From NCBI RefSeq assembly GCF_004364165.1, contig NZ_SOAY01000010.1:771098-835097 (forward strand): DNA of 64,000 nucleotides. The letters are read 5' to 3'. Below, piece by piece: positions 8,101 to 16,994 of this stretch. This stretch comes from Maribacter spongiicola. GTDB taxonomy: Bacteria > Bacteroidota > Bacteroidia > Flavobacteriales > Flavobacteriaceae. The notes below the pieces were generated by a model. It was not told where the DNA came from, did no database searches, and saw nothing but the letters and a program-made list of their open reading frames with translations. Each line of letters starts with the position of its first letter. Position 1 is the first letter of the stretch. The translations under genes and the position numbers were made by a program.

Positions 8101-9633
8101 AATATCATGCGCATGTGCATTTTCTTTCTCTGCGTAGTAGGTGTTATTGGTGGCAACCAGTTTTACATTGTGCTTTTTTGCAAACTGAATCAATACTTGA
8201 TTTACGCGATCTTCATCTTCCTGACCGTGACGCATGATTTCAATATATAAATCATCGCCAAAAGTCTCTTTCCACCAAATTAAAGCTTCTTCTGCCTGAT
8301 TTTCACCAATGTTCAATACTTTACTCGGCACTTCACCATACAGGTTACCTGTCAATACTATAACATCTTCTTTGTACTGCTCAATAACTTTCTTATCTAT
8401 ACGCGGCACATAATATTTACCTGATACGAATGCAATAGAAGACATTTTTGCAAGGTTCAAATACCCTTGTTTGGTCTTGGCAAGCATTACTATTTGGTAT
8501 CCGTTATCTTTTTGCGATTTGTTGGTGTGATCTTCACAAACTTGAAATTCGCAACCTATTATTGGTGTAATTTCTTGTTCAGGTTCCGGTAACTCATGTA
8601 AAGGTTCTTGCCCTTCTTCTAACGTACCGTTTTGGGTAGCTTCATATCTTTTTTGGTTTGCTTCATTTCTAGCTACTACACCTTTATTATGGTTCAGTAC
8701 CCCGTTTACGAAATGGAAAGCACCCATCATGTTCGCATGATCCGTCATTGCGACCGCAGGCATTTTTGCTTTGGCGGTATTGGCAATTAGATCGGAGATA
8801 CTGGTGGTAGATTGTAATATCGAGAACTGGGTATGGTTATGTAGATGTGCAAAACTGGCATTTTCTAATGTAGCCAAGTTCTCTTCGATTTCTTCTTCGG
8901 TTACACCGCCCGTATCTTTTGCCCAAAGTGCATCGGCTATTTTTTTCGATGCTTTTTTTAGGTTGATATGTTTAAGACCGATAAGTTCGATTTCTTTTGG
9001 GTTCGCCTCAGAGAAATTCTTGAAATAATCAGGTTGAACATCCAACTGTTCTTTGGTGTACTGTTGCTTACGAATAAGCTCTAAAAAGCAACGTGTGGTG
9101 GCTTCAACATCGGCAGTTGCATTATGTGCTTCGCCAAAAGGTTCGCCGAATAAATACTGATGTAATTCTGTTAATGTCGGAAGCTTGAACTTACCGCCAC
9201 GACCACCGGGTATTTGACACAATTGTGCCGTATGTTCTGTACAGGTATCTAAAATAGGAAGTTCTTGTAGCGGATTTTCAACTCCCATTCGGTGAAATTC
9301 AGCACCCATAATATTTAAATCGAACCCAACATTCTGTCCTACAACAAATTTTGTTTTAGACATGGCAATGTTGAATTTCTCTAATACTTCAGATAGAGAA
9401 ATACCTTTTTGCTCTGCCAGCTCAGTAGAAATACCGTGAATTTGTTCGGCGTCATAGGGAATATTGAAACCGTCAGGGCGTACCAAATAATCTTGGTGTT
9501 CAATACAATTACCCATTTCGTCATGCAACTGCCATGCTATTTGTATACAACGAGGCCAGTTGTCTGTGTCGGTAATAGGGGCGTTCCAATTTTTTGGAAG
9601 ACCGGTGGTTTCGGTATCAAAGATAAGGTACAT
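5197..9633 (-). CDS. dnaE: DNA polymerase III alpha subunit with fused N-terminal 3'-5' exonuclease
   Basis: This is the replicative polymerase, 1478 residues against about 1160 in E. coli. The excess is an N-terminal DEDDh exonuclease domain (residues 1-190: DTE at 6-8, FDLNI with Asp105, HNATAD at 170-175). A PHP domain starts near 262 (AHLHNHTQFS, then AMTDHANMMG). The family C polymerase core follows, with GPGRGSAAGS near 664, the catalytic aspartates in PDIDIDFDDEGRG (Asp706, Asp708) and KMDFLGLKTL. A helix-hairpin-helix region and an OB-fold (FAAVITDVQHRVSKNGKGW) lie near the C terminus. Proofreading may be carried on the same chain instead of a separate DnaQ. It lies 211 bp upstream of trxA. 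Confidence 0.97.
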   Translation of the reverse strand: MYLIFDTETTGLPKNWNAPITDTDNWPRCIQIAWQLHDEMGNCIEHQDYLVRPDGFNIPYDAEQIHGISTELAEQKGISLSEVLEKFNIAMSKTKFVVGQNVGFDLNIMGAEFHRMGVENPLQELPILDTCTEHTAQLCQIPGGRGGKFKLPTLTELHQYLFGEPFGEAHNATADVEATTRCFLELIRKQQYTKEQLDVQPDYFKNFSEANPKEIELIGLKHINLKKASKKIADALWAKDTGGVTEEEIEENLATLENASFAHLHNHTQFSILQSTTSISDLIANTAKAKMPAVAMTDHANMMGAFHFVNGVLNHNKGVVARNEANQKRYEATQNGTLEEGQEPLHELPEPEQEITPIIGCEFQVCEDHTNKSQKDNGYQIVMLAKTKQGYLNLAKMSSIAFVSGKYYVPRIDKKVIEQYKEDVIVLTGNLYGEVPSKVLNIGENQAEEALIWWKETFGDDLYIEIMRHGQEDEDRVNQVLIQFAKKHNVKLVATNNTYYAEKENAHAHDILLCVKDGEKQATPIGRGRGYRYGLPNQEYYFKSSDEMKELFKDIPEAIINIQEIVDKVDTFTLARDVLLPAFDIPEEFQFKEDKLDGGKRGENKFLRHITYEGAKKRYGEITPAIDERLDFELKVIEKTGYPGYFLIVEDFIRAARAMDVSVGPGRGSAAGSAVAYCLWITNLDPIKYDLLFERFLNPDRVSMPDIDIDFDDEGRGRVMDYVIDKYGSNQVAQIITYGTMAAKSAIRDTARALDLPLQDSDRMAKLIPDMSKLKKIIGVDEKILREKFRSEDLEKINELLAISEGDGLEAETLNQAYILEGSVRNTGIHACGVIITPDDITKFVPVALAKDSEMYCTQFDNSVVEDAGLLKMDFLGLKTLTLIKDTVKIVKAKHGIELDPENFPLDDVKTYELFQRGETVGVFQYESPGMQKHMRALKPTVFADLIAMNALYRPGPMEYIPSFIARKHGTEEIIYDLDANEEYLAETYGITVYQEQVMLLSQKLADFTKGEADVLRKAMGKKQKYVLDKMKPKFIEQASAKGHAVDKLEKIWKDWEAFAAYAFNKSHSTCYAWIAYQTAYCKAHYPAEYMAAVLSNNMNDIKQVTFFMEECKRMGLEVLGPDVNESYYKFAVNDAGAVRFGMGAVKGVGRGAVETIVEKRKEEGSYKSVFDFAKRIDLRAANKKAFESLAVAGGFDSFGDTHRAQYFHDEGDGVTFLEKTIKYGAKFQESENSSQVSLFGDASEVQIPEPVVPPCEEWGTMEKLRREKEVVGIYISGHPLDDFKTEVKAFCNANIACVNDLPTYVNRELTFAAVITDVQHRVSKNGKGWAAFTMEDYTDSYEFRIFGEEYLKFRHFLMINSFAYVKLFVRDGWMNKDTGKKGDPRMQFNSFMLLQEVMETYAKKLTIKLNIAELKEENVRTLKDTFNNHKGEHNVNFIVYEMKEKIKVTLNSRKQKVQISSELLQLLEKQDVHFKLN

Positions 9634-9919
9634 ATAGAATATTCTGAGTGTTCAAAAAGGGTCAGTTACTTGACCTAAAAAGTGCCTATAAAATTACAAA
9701 AAAGGAGCTGTTCGGAAAAGTAGAGTTGCTAAGAGTTATTAACGAACGAAATTGTAGATACATAATAATAGATGATTCACTAAATTTTAATCTGTAATAT
9801 AAATTGATGATTGTTGTTATATATCAGTGTTAATGTGGTTTGTGTAATGTTTTCTCGTTTTTTGCACCTGAATCATATTGAAATTTTTCTATGGTTATTT
9901 AAATAACTATTATTAGTAG

Positions 9920-9949
9920 TTGCCATTTCGGTATTTTGAATTATATTTG
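9920..9949 (+). promoter_or_regulatory. Promoter of rpsP-rimM
   Basis: TTG at 9920-9922 and TATATTTG at 9942-9949 are separated by 19 bases and match the Bacteroidota promoter consensus. The predicted start is near 9956, leaving a leader of about 65 bases before the rpsP ATG. Confidence 0.75.
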
Positions 9950-9990
9950 CACCCGCTTAAGAGTAAGCGAAAAACTAGAATTAATAATCA

Positions 9991-10005
9991 AGGGTCGGGC
10001 ACCCT
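9991..10005 (+). promoter_or_regulatory. Short hairpin in the rpsP leader
   Basis: AGGGT and ACCCT form a 5-bp stem around a CGGGC loop, 15 bases before the rpsP start codon. It could limit ribosome access or bind S16, but a hairpin this small may also be chance. Confidence 0.3.
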
Positions 10006-10020
10006 ACAAATTAATGTGAT

Positions 10021-10596
10021 ATGCCAGTAAAAATTAGATTACAAAGACACGGTAAAAAAGGAAAACCATTCTATTGGGTAGTTGCTGCAGATGCAAGAGC
10101 TAAAAGAGATGGTAAATTCTTAGAAAAATTAGGTATCTACAATCCTAATACAAACCCTGCAACTATTGAACTTGATGTTGATAGTTCAGTAAAGTGGTTA
10201 CAAAACGGTGCACAACCTACAGATACAGCTAAAGCTATTCTCTCTTATAGAGGTGTTCTTTTAAAGCATCACTTATTAGGTGGTGTTCGTAAAGGTGCAT
10301 TAACTGAAGAGCAGGCTGAAGAAAAATTCAATACTTGGGTTTCTGAAAAAGAACAAGCTATTGCTGATAAAGTTGGTGGTTTAGATAAAGTAAAAGCTGA
10401 TGCTAGAGCTGCTGCGTTAAAAGCGGAAAAAGAAGTAAACGATAAGCGTGCTGCAGATGCTGCCGCTGCTGCTTTACCAGAAGTTGCTGAAGGTGAAAAC
10501 GCTGAAGCTGAGGTAGAAGCTGTTGAAGCTGCTGGCGAGCCAGAGCAAGTTGTTGAAACTCCAGAAGCTCCGGCTGCTGAAGAAGATAAAGCATAA
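10021..10596 (+). CDS. rpsP: 30S ribosomal protein S16 with long acidic-alanine C-terminal extension
   Basis: Residues 1 to about 80 are a normal S16 (MPVKIRLQRHGKKGKPFYW, then KFLEKLGIYNPNTNP and LLKHHLLGG). S16 binds 16S rRNA early in 30S assembly. The protein is 191 residues long, more than twice the common bacterial length. The extra part is a charged helix region (ADKVGGLDKVKADARA) followed by a low-complexity Ala/Glu/Val tail that ends PAAEEDKA. Extended S16 proteins are known in Bacteroidota; the role of the tail is not known to me. rimM follows after 13 bp, the usual pairing. Confidence 0.97.
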   Translation: MPVKIRLQRHGKKGKPFYWVVAADARAKRDGKFLEKLGIYNPNTNPATIELDVDSSVKWLQNGAQPTDTAKAILSYRGVLLKHHLLGGVRKGALTEEQAEEKFNTWVSEKEQAIADKVGGLDKVKADARAAALKAEKEVNDKRAADAAAAALPEVAEGENAEAEVEAVEAAGEPEQVVETPEAPAAEEDKA

Positions 10597-10609
10597 TTTT
10601 TAAGAAACG

Positions 10610-11137
10610 ATGCGAAAGGAAGATTGTTTCTACCTAGGTAATATCGTTTCAAAATATAGTTTCAAAGGTGAGGTGTTAGTAAAACTAGATACCGATGACC
10701 CCGAGATATACGAAAACATGGAATCAGTATTCGTTTCTTTAGGAAACAATCTGGTTCCATTTTTTATTAAAAAATGCCGACTTCATAAATCGAACTTACT
10801 ACGTATAGATTTTGAAGAAGTGAAATCAGAATCTGATGCAGACCGCATTATGAAATCTGGACTCTATTTACCACTTACCATGTTGCCTAAACTTACGGGT
10901 AACAAGTTTTATTACCACGAAATTATAGGCTTTACCATGATAGACTCCGTTCATGGTGATATTGGTATTATACAAAGTGTCAACGATACTACGGCACAAG
11001 CTTTGTTCGAAGTGGAGAAAGAAGATAAGCAACTGCTTATACCTGTTAGTGATGATATCATTACAAAAATAGACCGCGATAACAAAAGTATTTTCGTCAC
11101 TACACCCGAAGGACTTGTAGATTTATATCTTTCGTAA
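10610..11137 (+). CDS. rimM: Ribosome maturation factor RimM
   Basis: This 175-residue protein has the N-terminal RimM beta-barrel (FYLGNIVSKYSFKGEVLVKL) and a C-terminal PRC-barrel ending in the family signature IPVSDDIITKIDRDNKSIFV and PEGLVDLYLS. RimM binds S19 and helps mature the 30S head. It is co-transcribed with rpsP; the trmD and rplS genes that follow in many other bacteria are absent here. Length is normal. The 189-bp gap downstream has no gene. Confidence 0.95.
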   Translation: MRKEDCFYLGNIVSKYSFKGEVLVKLDTDDPEIYENMESVFVSLGNNLVPFFIKKCRLHKSNLLRIDFEEVKSESDADRIMKSGLYLPLTMLPKLTGNKFYYHEIIGFTMIDSVHGDIGIIQSVNDTTAQALFEVEKEDKQLLIPVSDDIITKIDRDNKSIFVTTPEGLVDLYLS

Positions 11138-11326
11138 ATTAACCTCAATTTTACATTGTTATTATCTTAGGTTCGACCATTAGATATTGTTATAGTAATA
11201 AATTTTATCCTCATTTTTTAGAATTCTAGTAGTATCTAGCTTCTGTACTTCGTTATTGGTCGAATTTTAACTGTTATTATATTGTAAAGTTTGTAAGTTC
11301 AATGCAGTATTAAAAAACCTGCACCA

Positions 11327-13672
11327 ATGTCCAAAAACTTTATGAGTAGCTCCCTCGGTTTTATTAATATGGCACTTGCTTGCTGTGTATTGTTGAGTTG
11401 TTCGTCAAAATCAGAAAAAACAATTGCCTTAAATGATAGTACTGGTCAAAACAGTATTCCCGAAAAAATTGATTTTACTTTTCATGTAAAACCCATATTA
11501 TCTGATCGTTGCTTTATATGTCATGGTCCTGATAAGAACGCTGTAGAAGGTGACCTTTCGCTTCATTCCGCAGAAGAAGCTTACAGAGCTTTGGGCGAGT
11601 TAAAAGATCACGCTGCCATTGTTCCTGGAGATGCTACTAAAAGTAGTTTGGTCGAGCGTATTTTTAGTGATGATTCGAATTTAATTATGCCTCCACCAGA
11701 ATCTAATTTAGTTTTAGAAGAATATGAAAAGAAGATTCTAGAAAAATGGATAGAACAAGGTGCTGAATATAAAACACATTGGGCATTTATTCCGCCAACA
11801 CAACAAGAAGTACCTGATAATGATAAGGAATGGGGGAATAATGAAATTGATGCTTTTGTGTTGAGTAAGTTGACAGAAAAAAATATGAGCCCGAGTGATC
11901 GGGCGAGTAGCGAGAAATTGCTGCGTAGAATTACATTCGATTTAACAGGACTTCCGCCAACTTTAAAGCAATTAGAAAAATTTGCGGCTGATCCTTCTAA
12001 AGAGAAGTACGAAGAAATAATAGATTCACTATTGTTATCTGTTGATTATGCGGAGAATATGGCAGCTGAATGGATGGATATTGCACGATATGCAGATACT
12101 CATGGTTATCAAGATGATTTTGAGCGCACTATGTGGCCTTGGCGAGATTGGGTAATTCATGCGTTCAAAGAAAATATGCCGTATGATCAATTTGTTACCT
12201 ATCAGTTAGCCGGAGATCTATTGCCAAATGCCAATCTAGAACAAATATTAGCTACCGGTTTTAACAGGAATCACAAAATTACTGCTGAAGGCGGCGTGAT
12301 TCCTGAAGAATACCGGGTTGAATATGTTGAAGATAGAAATACCACGCTAGGTACTGCATTTTTAGGATTGACCCTAGAATGTGCGCGTTGTCATGATCAT
12401 AAGTATGATCCCATCAGTCAAAAAGAGCACTTTCAATTCTATAGTTTTTTTAATAATATTCCTGAGAAAGGTTTGTTAGCAAATGCTGCAGAACTACCAG
12501 AACCTTATATAAAGGTTACTCCGAAAGAGGTAAATGACATCCTCGGATTCATTAATCTTAATAAAAGTGACATGAAAGAGGTGCCGGTAATGGTGATGAA
12601 AGAAATGGACCAGCCTAGGCCTACCTTTATATTGAAAAGAGGTATTTATGACCAGTATGGGGATGAAGTTTTTCCTGATACTCCTTCTTCTATTCTTCCT
12701 TTCGACGATTATCCGAAGAATAGATTAGGATTGGCACAATGGCTTTTTGAAGATAAGCATCCACTTACGGCAAGGGTTGCGGTCAATAGGTTGTGGCAGC
12801 GAATGTTTGGTAGCGGAATTGTGGCTTCTTCGTTTGATTTTGGTAATCAAGGGTCGTTACCTACGCATCCAGAATTGTTAGATTATTTGGCTATCAAATA
12901 TAAAAATGAAGGGTGGAATACTAGGGAGATGCTGAAGTACATTGCTATGTCTGAAGCCTATCAACAAGACACAAAAGCTAGTCCCGAGAAATTAGAACAA
13001 GATCCTGAAAATAAATATTTGGCACGAGCATCGCGATTACGTTTATCGTCTGAAGCAATTCGTGATCAAGCGCTAGCTTTTAGCGGATTGTTGAATAAAG
13101 AAGTTGGTGGACCAAGTGTAAAACCCTATCAGCCTGAAGGTATTTGGGAAGAAACTACCGGCGGCGGTGGCGGAAGTACTGCATCATATACTTTAAGTGA
13201 AGGCAAGGATGTCTATAGAAAAAGTATATATACATTTTGGAAACGTACCGTGCCACCACCTAGTATGATGACTTTTGATAGTAGCTCTAGAGATTATTGT
13301 TCTGTAAAAAGACAAGAAACCAATACTCCATTGCAAGCTTTGGTATTACTAAATGATCCACAGATAGTTGAAGCTGCGAGAGTAGCTGCTGTGGGTGAAA
13401 TGACTGCGCATCCCAATTCTGAGAATGAGCAGATAAAGACTTTGTTTTATAAAGCTACTTCTCGATTACCAAATGAAATTGAAGTACAGTCGCTGGTTGA
13501 TTATTATACTGAAATGTTGGGTAAAGTAGAGAGTGGTGAAGTTTCGGTAAGCGAGTATTTAAGTATTGGTAGAAGTGAAGTACCTACAGAACTGAATAAA
13601 GAGAAACTAGTGGCAATGACTCTAACTGCACACACGATTTTAAATTTAGACGAAACCATAAATAGAGGCTAA
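11327..13672 (+). CDS. PSCyt1-DUF1549-DUF1553 (PSD1) cytochrome lipoprotein
   Basis: This 781-residue exported lipoprotein has the lipobox LLSC with Cys25. Domains in order are a planctomycete-type cytochrome c domain with haem site CFICHGPDK (about residues 62-70), DUF1549 (ARYADTHGYQDDFERTMWPW), a second CxxCH, CARCHDHKYDPI near residue 351, and DUF1553/PSD1 (ARVAVNRLWQRMFGSGIV, then SMMTFDSSSRDYC and ETNTPLQALVLLNDP). These families are abundant in Planctomycetes, Verrucomicrobia and marine Bacteroidota and have no settled function. It heads a five-gene operon; the DUF1501 gene starts 2 bp after its stop, the standard partner arrangement. The haem motifs imply an electron-transfer or redox role outside the cytoplasm. 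Confidence 0.9.
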   Translation: MSKNFMSSSLGFINMALACCVLLSCSSKSEKTIALNDSTGQNSIPEKIDFTFHVKPILSDRCFICHGPDKNAVEGDLSLHSAEEAYRALGELKDHAAIVPGDATKSSLVERIFSDDSNLIMPPPESNLVLEEYEKKILEKWIEQGAEYKTHWAFIPPTQQEVPDNDKEWGNNEIDAFVLSKLTEKNMSPSDRASSEKLLRRITFDLTGLPPTLKQLEKFAADPSKEKYEEIIDSLLLSVDYAENMAAEWMDIARYADTHGYQDDFERTMWPWRDWVIHAFKENMPYDQFVTYQLAGDLLPNANLEQILATGFNRNHKITAEGGVIPEEYRVEYVEDRNTTLGTAFLGLTLECARCHDHKYDPISQKEHFQFYSFFNNIPEKGLLANAAELPEPYIKVTPKEVNDILGFINLNKSDMKEVPVMVMKEMDQPRPTFILKRGIYDQYGDEVFPDTPSSILPFDDYPKNRLGLAQWLFEDKHPLTARVAVNRLWQRMFGSGIVASSFDFGNQGSLPTHPELLDYLAIKYKNEGWNTREMLKYIAMSEAYQQDTKASPEKLEQDPENKYLARASRLRLSSEAIRDQALAFSGLLNKEVGGPSVKPYQPEGIWEETTGGGGGSTASYTLSEGKDVYRKSIYTFWKRTVPPPSMMTFDSSSRDYCSVKRQETNTPLQALVLLNDPQIVEAARVAAVGEMTAHPNSENEQIKTLFYKATSRLPNEIEVQSLVDYYTEMLGKVESGEVSVSEYLSIGRSEVPTELNKEKLVAMTLTAHTILNLDETINRG

Positions 13673-13674
13673 TT

Positions 13675-15168
13675 ATGAGCGAGAAGAAAATAGTAGAAGA
13701 ACGGTCTCTAATTTTAAATAGACGATCTTTTTTAGGAAAGGCAGCAATGGGTGTTGGCGGAATAGGATTAGCATCTTTATTAGGTACCAACTTATTTAGA
13801 AAGGGTGAAAACGGATTGTATACAGCCGATAGCGGACCAGCTGGAGTAAAAGGAGTATTAGATTCATTGCATCATCCATCAAAAATAAAAAGAGTTATTT
13901 ATCTTTTTCAAAGTGGTGGACCATCACAATTAGAATTGTTCGATTATAAACCGCTATTGAATCAGCGTAGAGGTGAAGATTTACCGGAGTCTATTCGTAA
14001 CGGACAACGTTTAACGGGTATGACCTCTGGTCAAGATAAATTCCCGCTTGTAGGCTCTAATTTTGAATTTCAAAGGCATGGTAAAAACGGAACTTATATA
14101 AGTGACTTATTGCCTTATACGGCTAAAATGGTTGATGATATTTGTATCGTAAAGTCCATGTATACCGAGGCGATAAATCATGATCCCGCAGTTACCTTCT
14201 TTCAAACAGGTTCTCAGCAACCGGGCAGACCTAGTATTGGGTCGTGGTTAAGTTATGGACTTGGTAGTGAGAATGAAAACTTACCGGCATTTACGGTGTT
14301 ACTTTCAAGAGGTTCGGGTAGACCAAACGGACAGCCATTATATACCAGACTTTGGGGTAACGGATTTTTACATTCCCTTCACCAAGGTGTGCAGTTTAGA
14401 GCGGCAAAAGATCCTGTTTTATATTTAAATGACCCAAAGGGGACTACAGCAGATGTCAAAAGATCTATGCTCGATAAATTGGCTGAGCTGAACGATCAGC
14501 ATTATCAAGAATCTAACGACCCAGAAATACAAAGTAGAATTGCCCAATACGAAATGGCATATAGAATGCAAACTTCTGTTCCTGATGTTATGAATACTGA
14601 AGGTGAACCAGATTATATCTATAAAATGTACGGGTCAGATGCTAAGATTCCTGGTACATTCGCAGCAAACTGTTTGTTAGCAAGACGTTTGGCAGAAAAA
14701 GATGTCCGTTTTATACAATTGTACCATATGGGTTGGGATCAGCATGATAATTTGCCCGGTGCCATTCAAAAACAGGCTAAAGATGTAGATCAAGCGTCTG
14801 CAGCTTTAATTGCCGATTTAAAACAACGTGGAATGCTAGAAGATACCTTGGTTGTTTGGGGTGGGGAGTTTGGTAGAACAAACTACTCTCAAGGTTTGCT
14901 AACAGATACTACTTATGGTAGGGATCACCACCCAAGATGCTTTACCATGTGGATGGCAGGTGGTGGTATTAAACCTGGTATTGTATACGGCGAAACTGAT
15001 GAATTTGGATATAATATTACTCAAAACCCAGTACACGTGCATGATTTTCAAGCGACTATGTTACATCAATTAGGAATTGATCACGAGAAATTCACCTATA
15101 AATATCAAGGTAGACGCTTTAGGTTAACTGATGTTGAGGGTCATGTGATTAAAGATATTTTATCTTAA
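13675..15168 (+). CDS. DUF1501 domain protein with Tat signal
   Basis: This 497-residue protein has a twin-arginine signal (LNRRSFLGKAAMGVGGIGLA, residues 15-34) and so is exported folded. The body is DUF1501, an alkaline phosphatase/sulfatase-like fold: IKRVIYLFQSGGPSQLELFD at the start, NHDPAVTFFQTGSQQPGRPS in the middle, and WGGEFGRTNYSQG with GRDHHPRCFTMWMAGGG near the C terminus. The Asp, His and Glu residues in these blocks resemble metal ligands. DUF1501 genes almost always follow PSD1 genes. The exact reaction is unknown. It overlaps the next gene by one base (TAATG). Confidence 0.9.
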   Translation: MSEKKIVEERSLILNRRSFLGKAAMGVGGIGLASLLGTNLFRKGENGLYTADSGPAGVKGVLDSLHHPSKIKRVIYLFQSGGPSQLELFDYKPLLNQRRGEDLPESIRNGQRLTGMTSGQDKFPLVGSNFEFQRHGKNGTYISDLLPYTAKMVDDICIVKSMYTEAINHDPAVTFFQTGSQQPGRPSIGSWLSYGLGSENENLPAFTVLLSRGSGRPNGQPLYTRLWGNGFLHSLHQGVQFRAAKDPVLYLNDPKGTTADVKRSMLDKLAELNDQHYQESNDPEIQSRIAQYEMAYRMQTSVPDVMNTEGEPDYIYKMYGSDAKIPGTFAANCLLARRLAEKDVRFIQLYHMGWDQHDNLPGAIQKQAKDVDQASAALIADLKQRGMLEDTLVVWGGEFGRTNYSQGLLTDTTYGRDHHPRCFTMWMAGGGIKPGIVYGETDEFGYNITQNPVHVHDFQATMLHQLGIDHEKFTYKYQGRRFRLTDVEGHVIKDILS

Positions 15169-16202
15169 TGGAGAGAAGAACTTTTATAAAAAATACTGCT
15201 GCTGCGTCAGCCGGCTTATTGACTTGTTCATCTGTGGGTGCAAATTTATTAGCGTATAAAGATGCTATTATAGGTCACGGTAGTCATCAATATAAGATTG
15301 ATTTAAATTGGGGTGCATTGAATCCGAATTACTATCCGGTGAACGATTGCCATGAAATGGTGCAAGATTCTAAAGGGCGAATTTTACTATTAACCAACCA
15401 CACCAAAAACAACATCATCGTTTATGACCGTTCAGGCAAGTTATTAGAAACTTGGGGTACCGATTATCCAGGTGCTCACGGGTTGACATTGAATGTTGAA
15501 AACGGTGAAGATTTCCTTTATATATCAGATAATACGCGTCATGAAGTTATTAAAACAACTATAGATGGTAGGGTAGTACAGTTTTTTACTTATCCGAAGG
15601 AATCAGGAAAATATACTTCTAAAGACGAATATATACCTACCGAAACTACCATTGCTGAAAACGGAGATGTATATATTGCCGATGGTTATGGGGCACAATA
15701 TATTATGCGGTATAATGCTAAAGGGGAGTTGCTACAAACTTTTGGTGGTAGGGGCGATGCAGATCACCTATTTAATAATGCACATGGAATTTGTATTGAT
15801 ACTAGAGGAGGAAAATCTCCTGAGCTTTTAATTACTGCCAGACAACAGAATAAGTTGAAACGTTTTACTATGGATGGTAAATTTATAGAAAGCATAGATT
15901 TACCCGGAGCGTTTATATGTAGACCTGTAATAAAGGGTGATAATGTGTATTTGGCAACCATTTGGTCTGGTGACGGATCTGATGGTACTGGCTTTATTTC
16001 CATTTTAGATAAAGACAATAAGTTGATTTCTGCTCCAGGCGGATGCACTCCTGTATATGAGAATAATGTGTTGAAGCCAATGTGTCAATCTATCAAAATA
16101 TTTACCCATCCGCATGATGTGTGTGTAGACGATGATGATAATTTATATGTAGCGCAGTGGAATTCAGGAAAAACATATCCTATAAAATTGAATAGAATAT
16201 GA
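15168..16202 (+). CDS. Exported NHL-repeat (six-bladed beta-propeller) protein
   Basis: This 344-residue protein starts with a Tat-like signal (MERRTFIKNTAAASAGLLTC); a Cys at 20 could also serve as lipid anchor. The rest reads as a beta-propeller of NHL type: DSKGRILLLTNHTKNNIIVY, then GEDFLYISDNTRHEVIK, NGDVYIADGYGAQYIMRYN, FNNAHGICIDTRG and FTHPHDVCVDDDDNLYVAQW. Such propellers bind ligands or act as lyases or lactonases; substrate and activity cannot be told here. It is embedded by one-base and four-base overlaps between the DUF1501 gene and the next gene, so it is translated with them. Confidence 0.82.
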   Translation: MERRTFIKNTAAASAGLLTCSSVGANLLAYKDAIIGHGSHQYKIDLNWGALNPNYYPVNDCHEMVQDSKGRILLLTNHTKNNIIVYDRSGKLLETWGTDYPGAHGLTLNVENGEDFLYISDNTRHEVIKTTIDGRVVQFFTYPKESGKYTSKDEYIPTETTIAENGDVYIADGYGAQYIMRYNAKGELLQTFGGRGDADHLFNNAHGICIDTRGGKSPELLITARQQNKLKRFTMDGKFIESIDLPGAFICRPVIKGDNVYLATIWSGDGSDGTGFISILDKDNKLISAPGGCTPVYENNVLKPMCQSIKIFTHPHDVCVDDDDNLYVAQWNSGKTYPIKLNRI

Positions 16203-16993
16203 TGAAGCGAATTATTTTTTCTCTTGTAGTAATGTTGTTCTGCAAAGTTGGAATATCTCAAAATGCAGCAACAGAAATGTTTCAATTAGCTTCACCGAAG
16301 ATGAATGTTTCCGCTGTTTTTTTCGATTCATTTACGACACTCGAAATTACTAAAGACTTACCTAATTCGGTTATAAAATATTCGTTGGATGGCAGCGAAG
16401 TAAATCAAGACTCTAAAGTTTATAATGAGCCATTAAAAATTGCAGAAAGCGCCGTAATAAGAGCAATTGTGTACCATCCTGATTATTTGGAAAGTGACGA
16501 GGTGCAATTAGAAGTGGTAAAAACTGTAAAAGAAAGTGCGATTAAATCACTTGTTTTAAATCCGCAGCCTAGTGAAAAGTATTCCGGTTTGGGAGCTACA
16601 GGGTTAATGGATTTAAAGAAAGGTAGTGCGCAATTTGGCGGAGACAAACAATGGTTGGGGTATCAAACTGATAGTGTTTTGGCAACGTTGCAATTAGAAA
16701 AGAATAGTGAGGTATCAAAGGTGGTGCTTAGCGCATTGACCAATCAGTCTAACTGGATATTCGCTCCCGGTAAAATTGAAGTTTTTTATGATGGAGAAAT
16801 AATTGGAACCGAAACATATTCTAATAGTAAAATAGAAGCTTCAAATAGTGCTACTTTTTTAACTGTACCAGTAGTAAAAGGTGCATATAAAACTCTAGAT
16901 GTAGTCATTTATTCGCTTAGCGAAATACCAGAATGGCATCAAGGTAAAGGCACGACGCCATGGTTGTTTATAGACGAAATTATAATTCAATAG
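16199..16993 (+). CDS. Secreted protein with chitobiase C-terminal-like and discoidin-like domains
   Basis: This 264-residue protein has a signal peptide (MMKRIIFSLVVMLFCKVGIS). Residues 35-105 resemble the chitobiase/beta-hexosaminidase C-terminal fold (IKYSLDGSEVNQDSKVYNEP, IRAIVYHPDYLES). Residues 120-264 resemble an F5/8 type C (discoidin) sandwich with KYSGLGATGLMDLKKGS, QWLGYQTDSVLATLQL, SNWIFAPGKIEVFYDG and a closing PWLFIDEIIIQ. The same two-domain module ends the next gene. It carries no catalytic motif, so a binding or scaffolding role in the extracellular complex is more likely. It overlaps the upstream gene by four bases. Confidence 0.75.
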   Translation: MMKRIIFSLVVMLFCKVGISQNAATEMFQLASPKMNVSAVFFDSFTTLEITKDLPNSVIKYSLDGSEVNQDSKVYNEPLKIAESAVIRAIVYHPDYLESDEVQLEVVKTVKESAIKSLVLNPQPSEKYSGLGATGLMDLKKGSAQFGGDKQWLGYQTDSVLATLQLEKNSEVSKVVLSALTNQSNWIFAPGKIEVFYDGEIIGTETYSNSKIEASNSATFLTVPVVKGAYKTLDVVIYSLSEIPEWHQGKGTTPWLFIDEIIIQ

Positions 16994-16994
16994 C

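Larger units (their letters stand above)
9634..10020. other. Divergent intergenic region between dnaE and rpsP
   Basis: This 387-bp AT-rich gap has no gene I can support. It must hold the dnaE promoter on the minus strand, which I could not place, and the rpsP promoter and leader on the plus strand (9920-10005). Confidence 0.6.

Noticed and set aside
10269-10652. Minus-strand frame of 127 codons over rpsP
   Set aside because: It is the antisense of the low-complexity Ala/Glu tail of S16 and shows Ser/Ala-rich composition without any domain.
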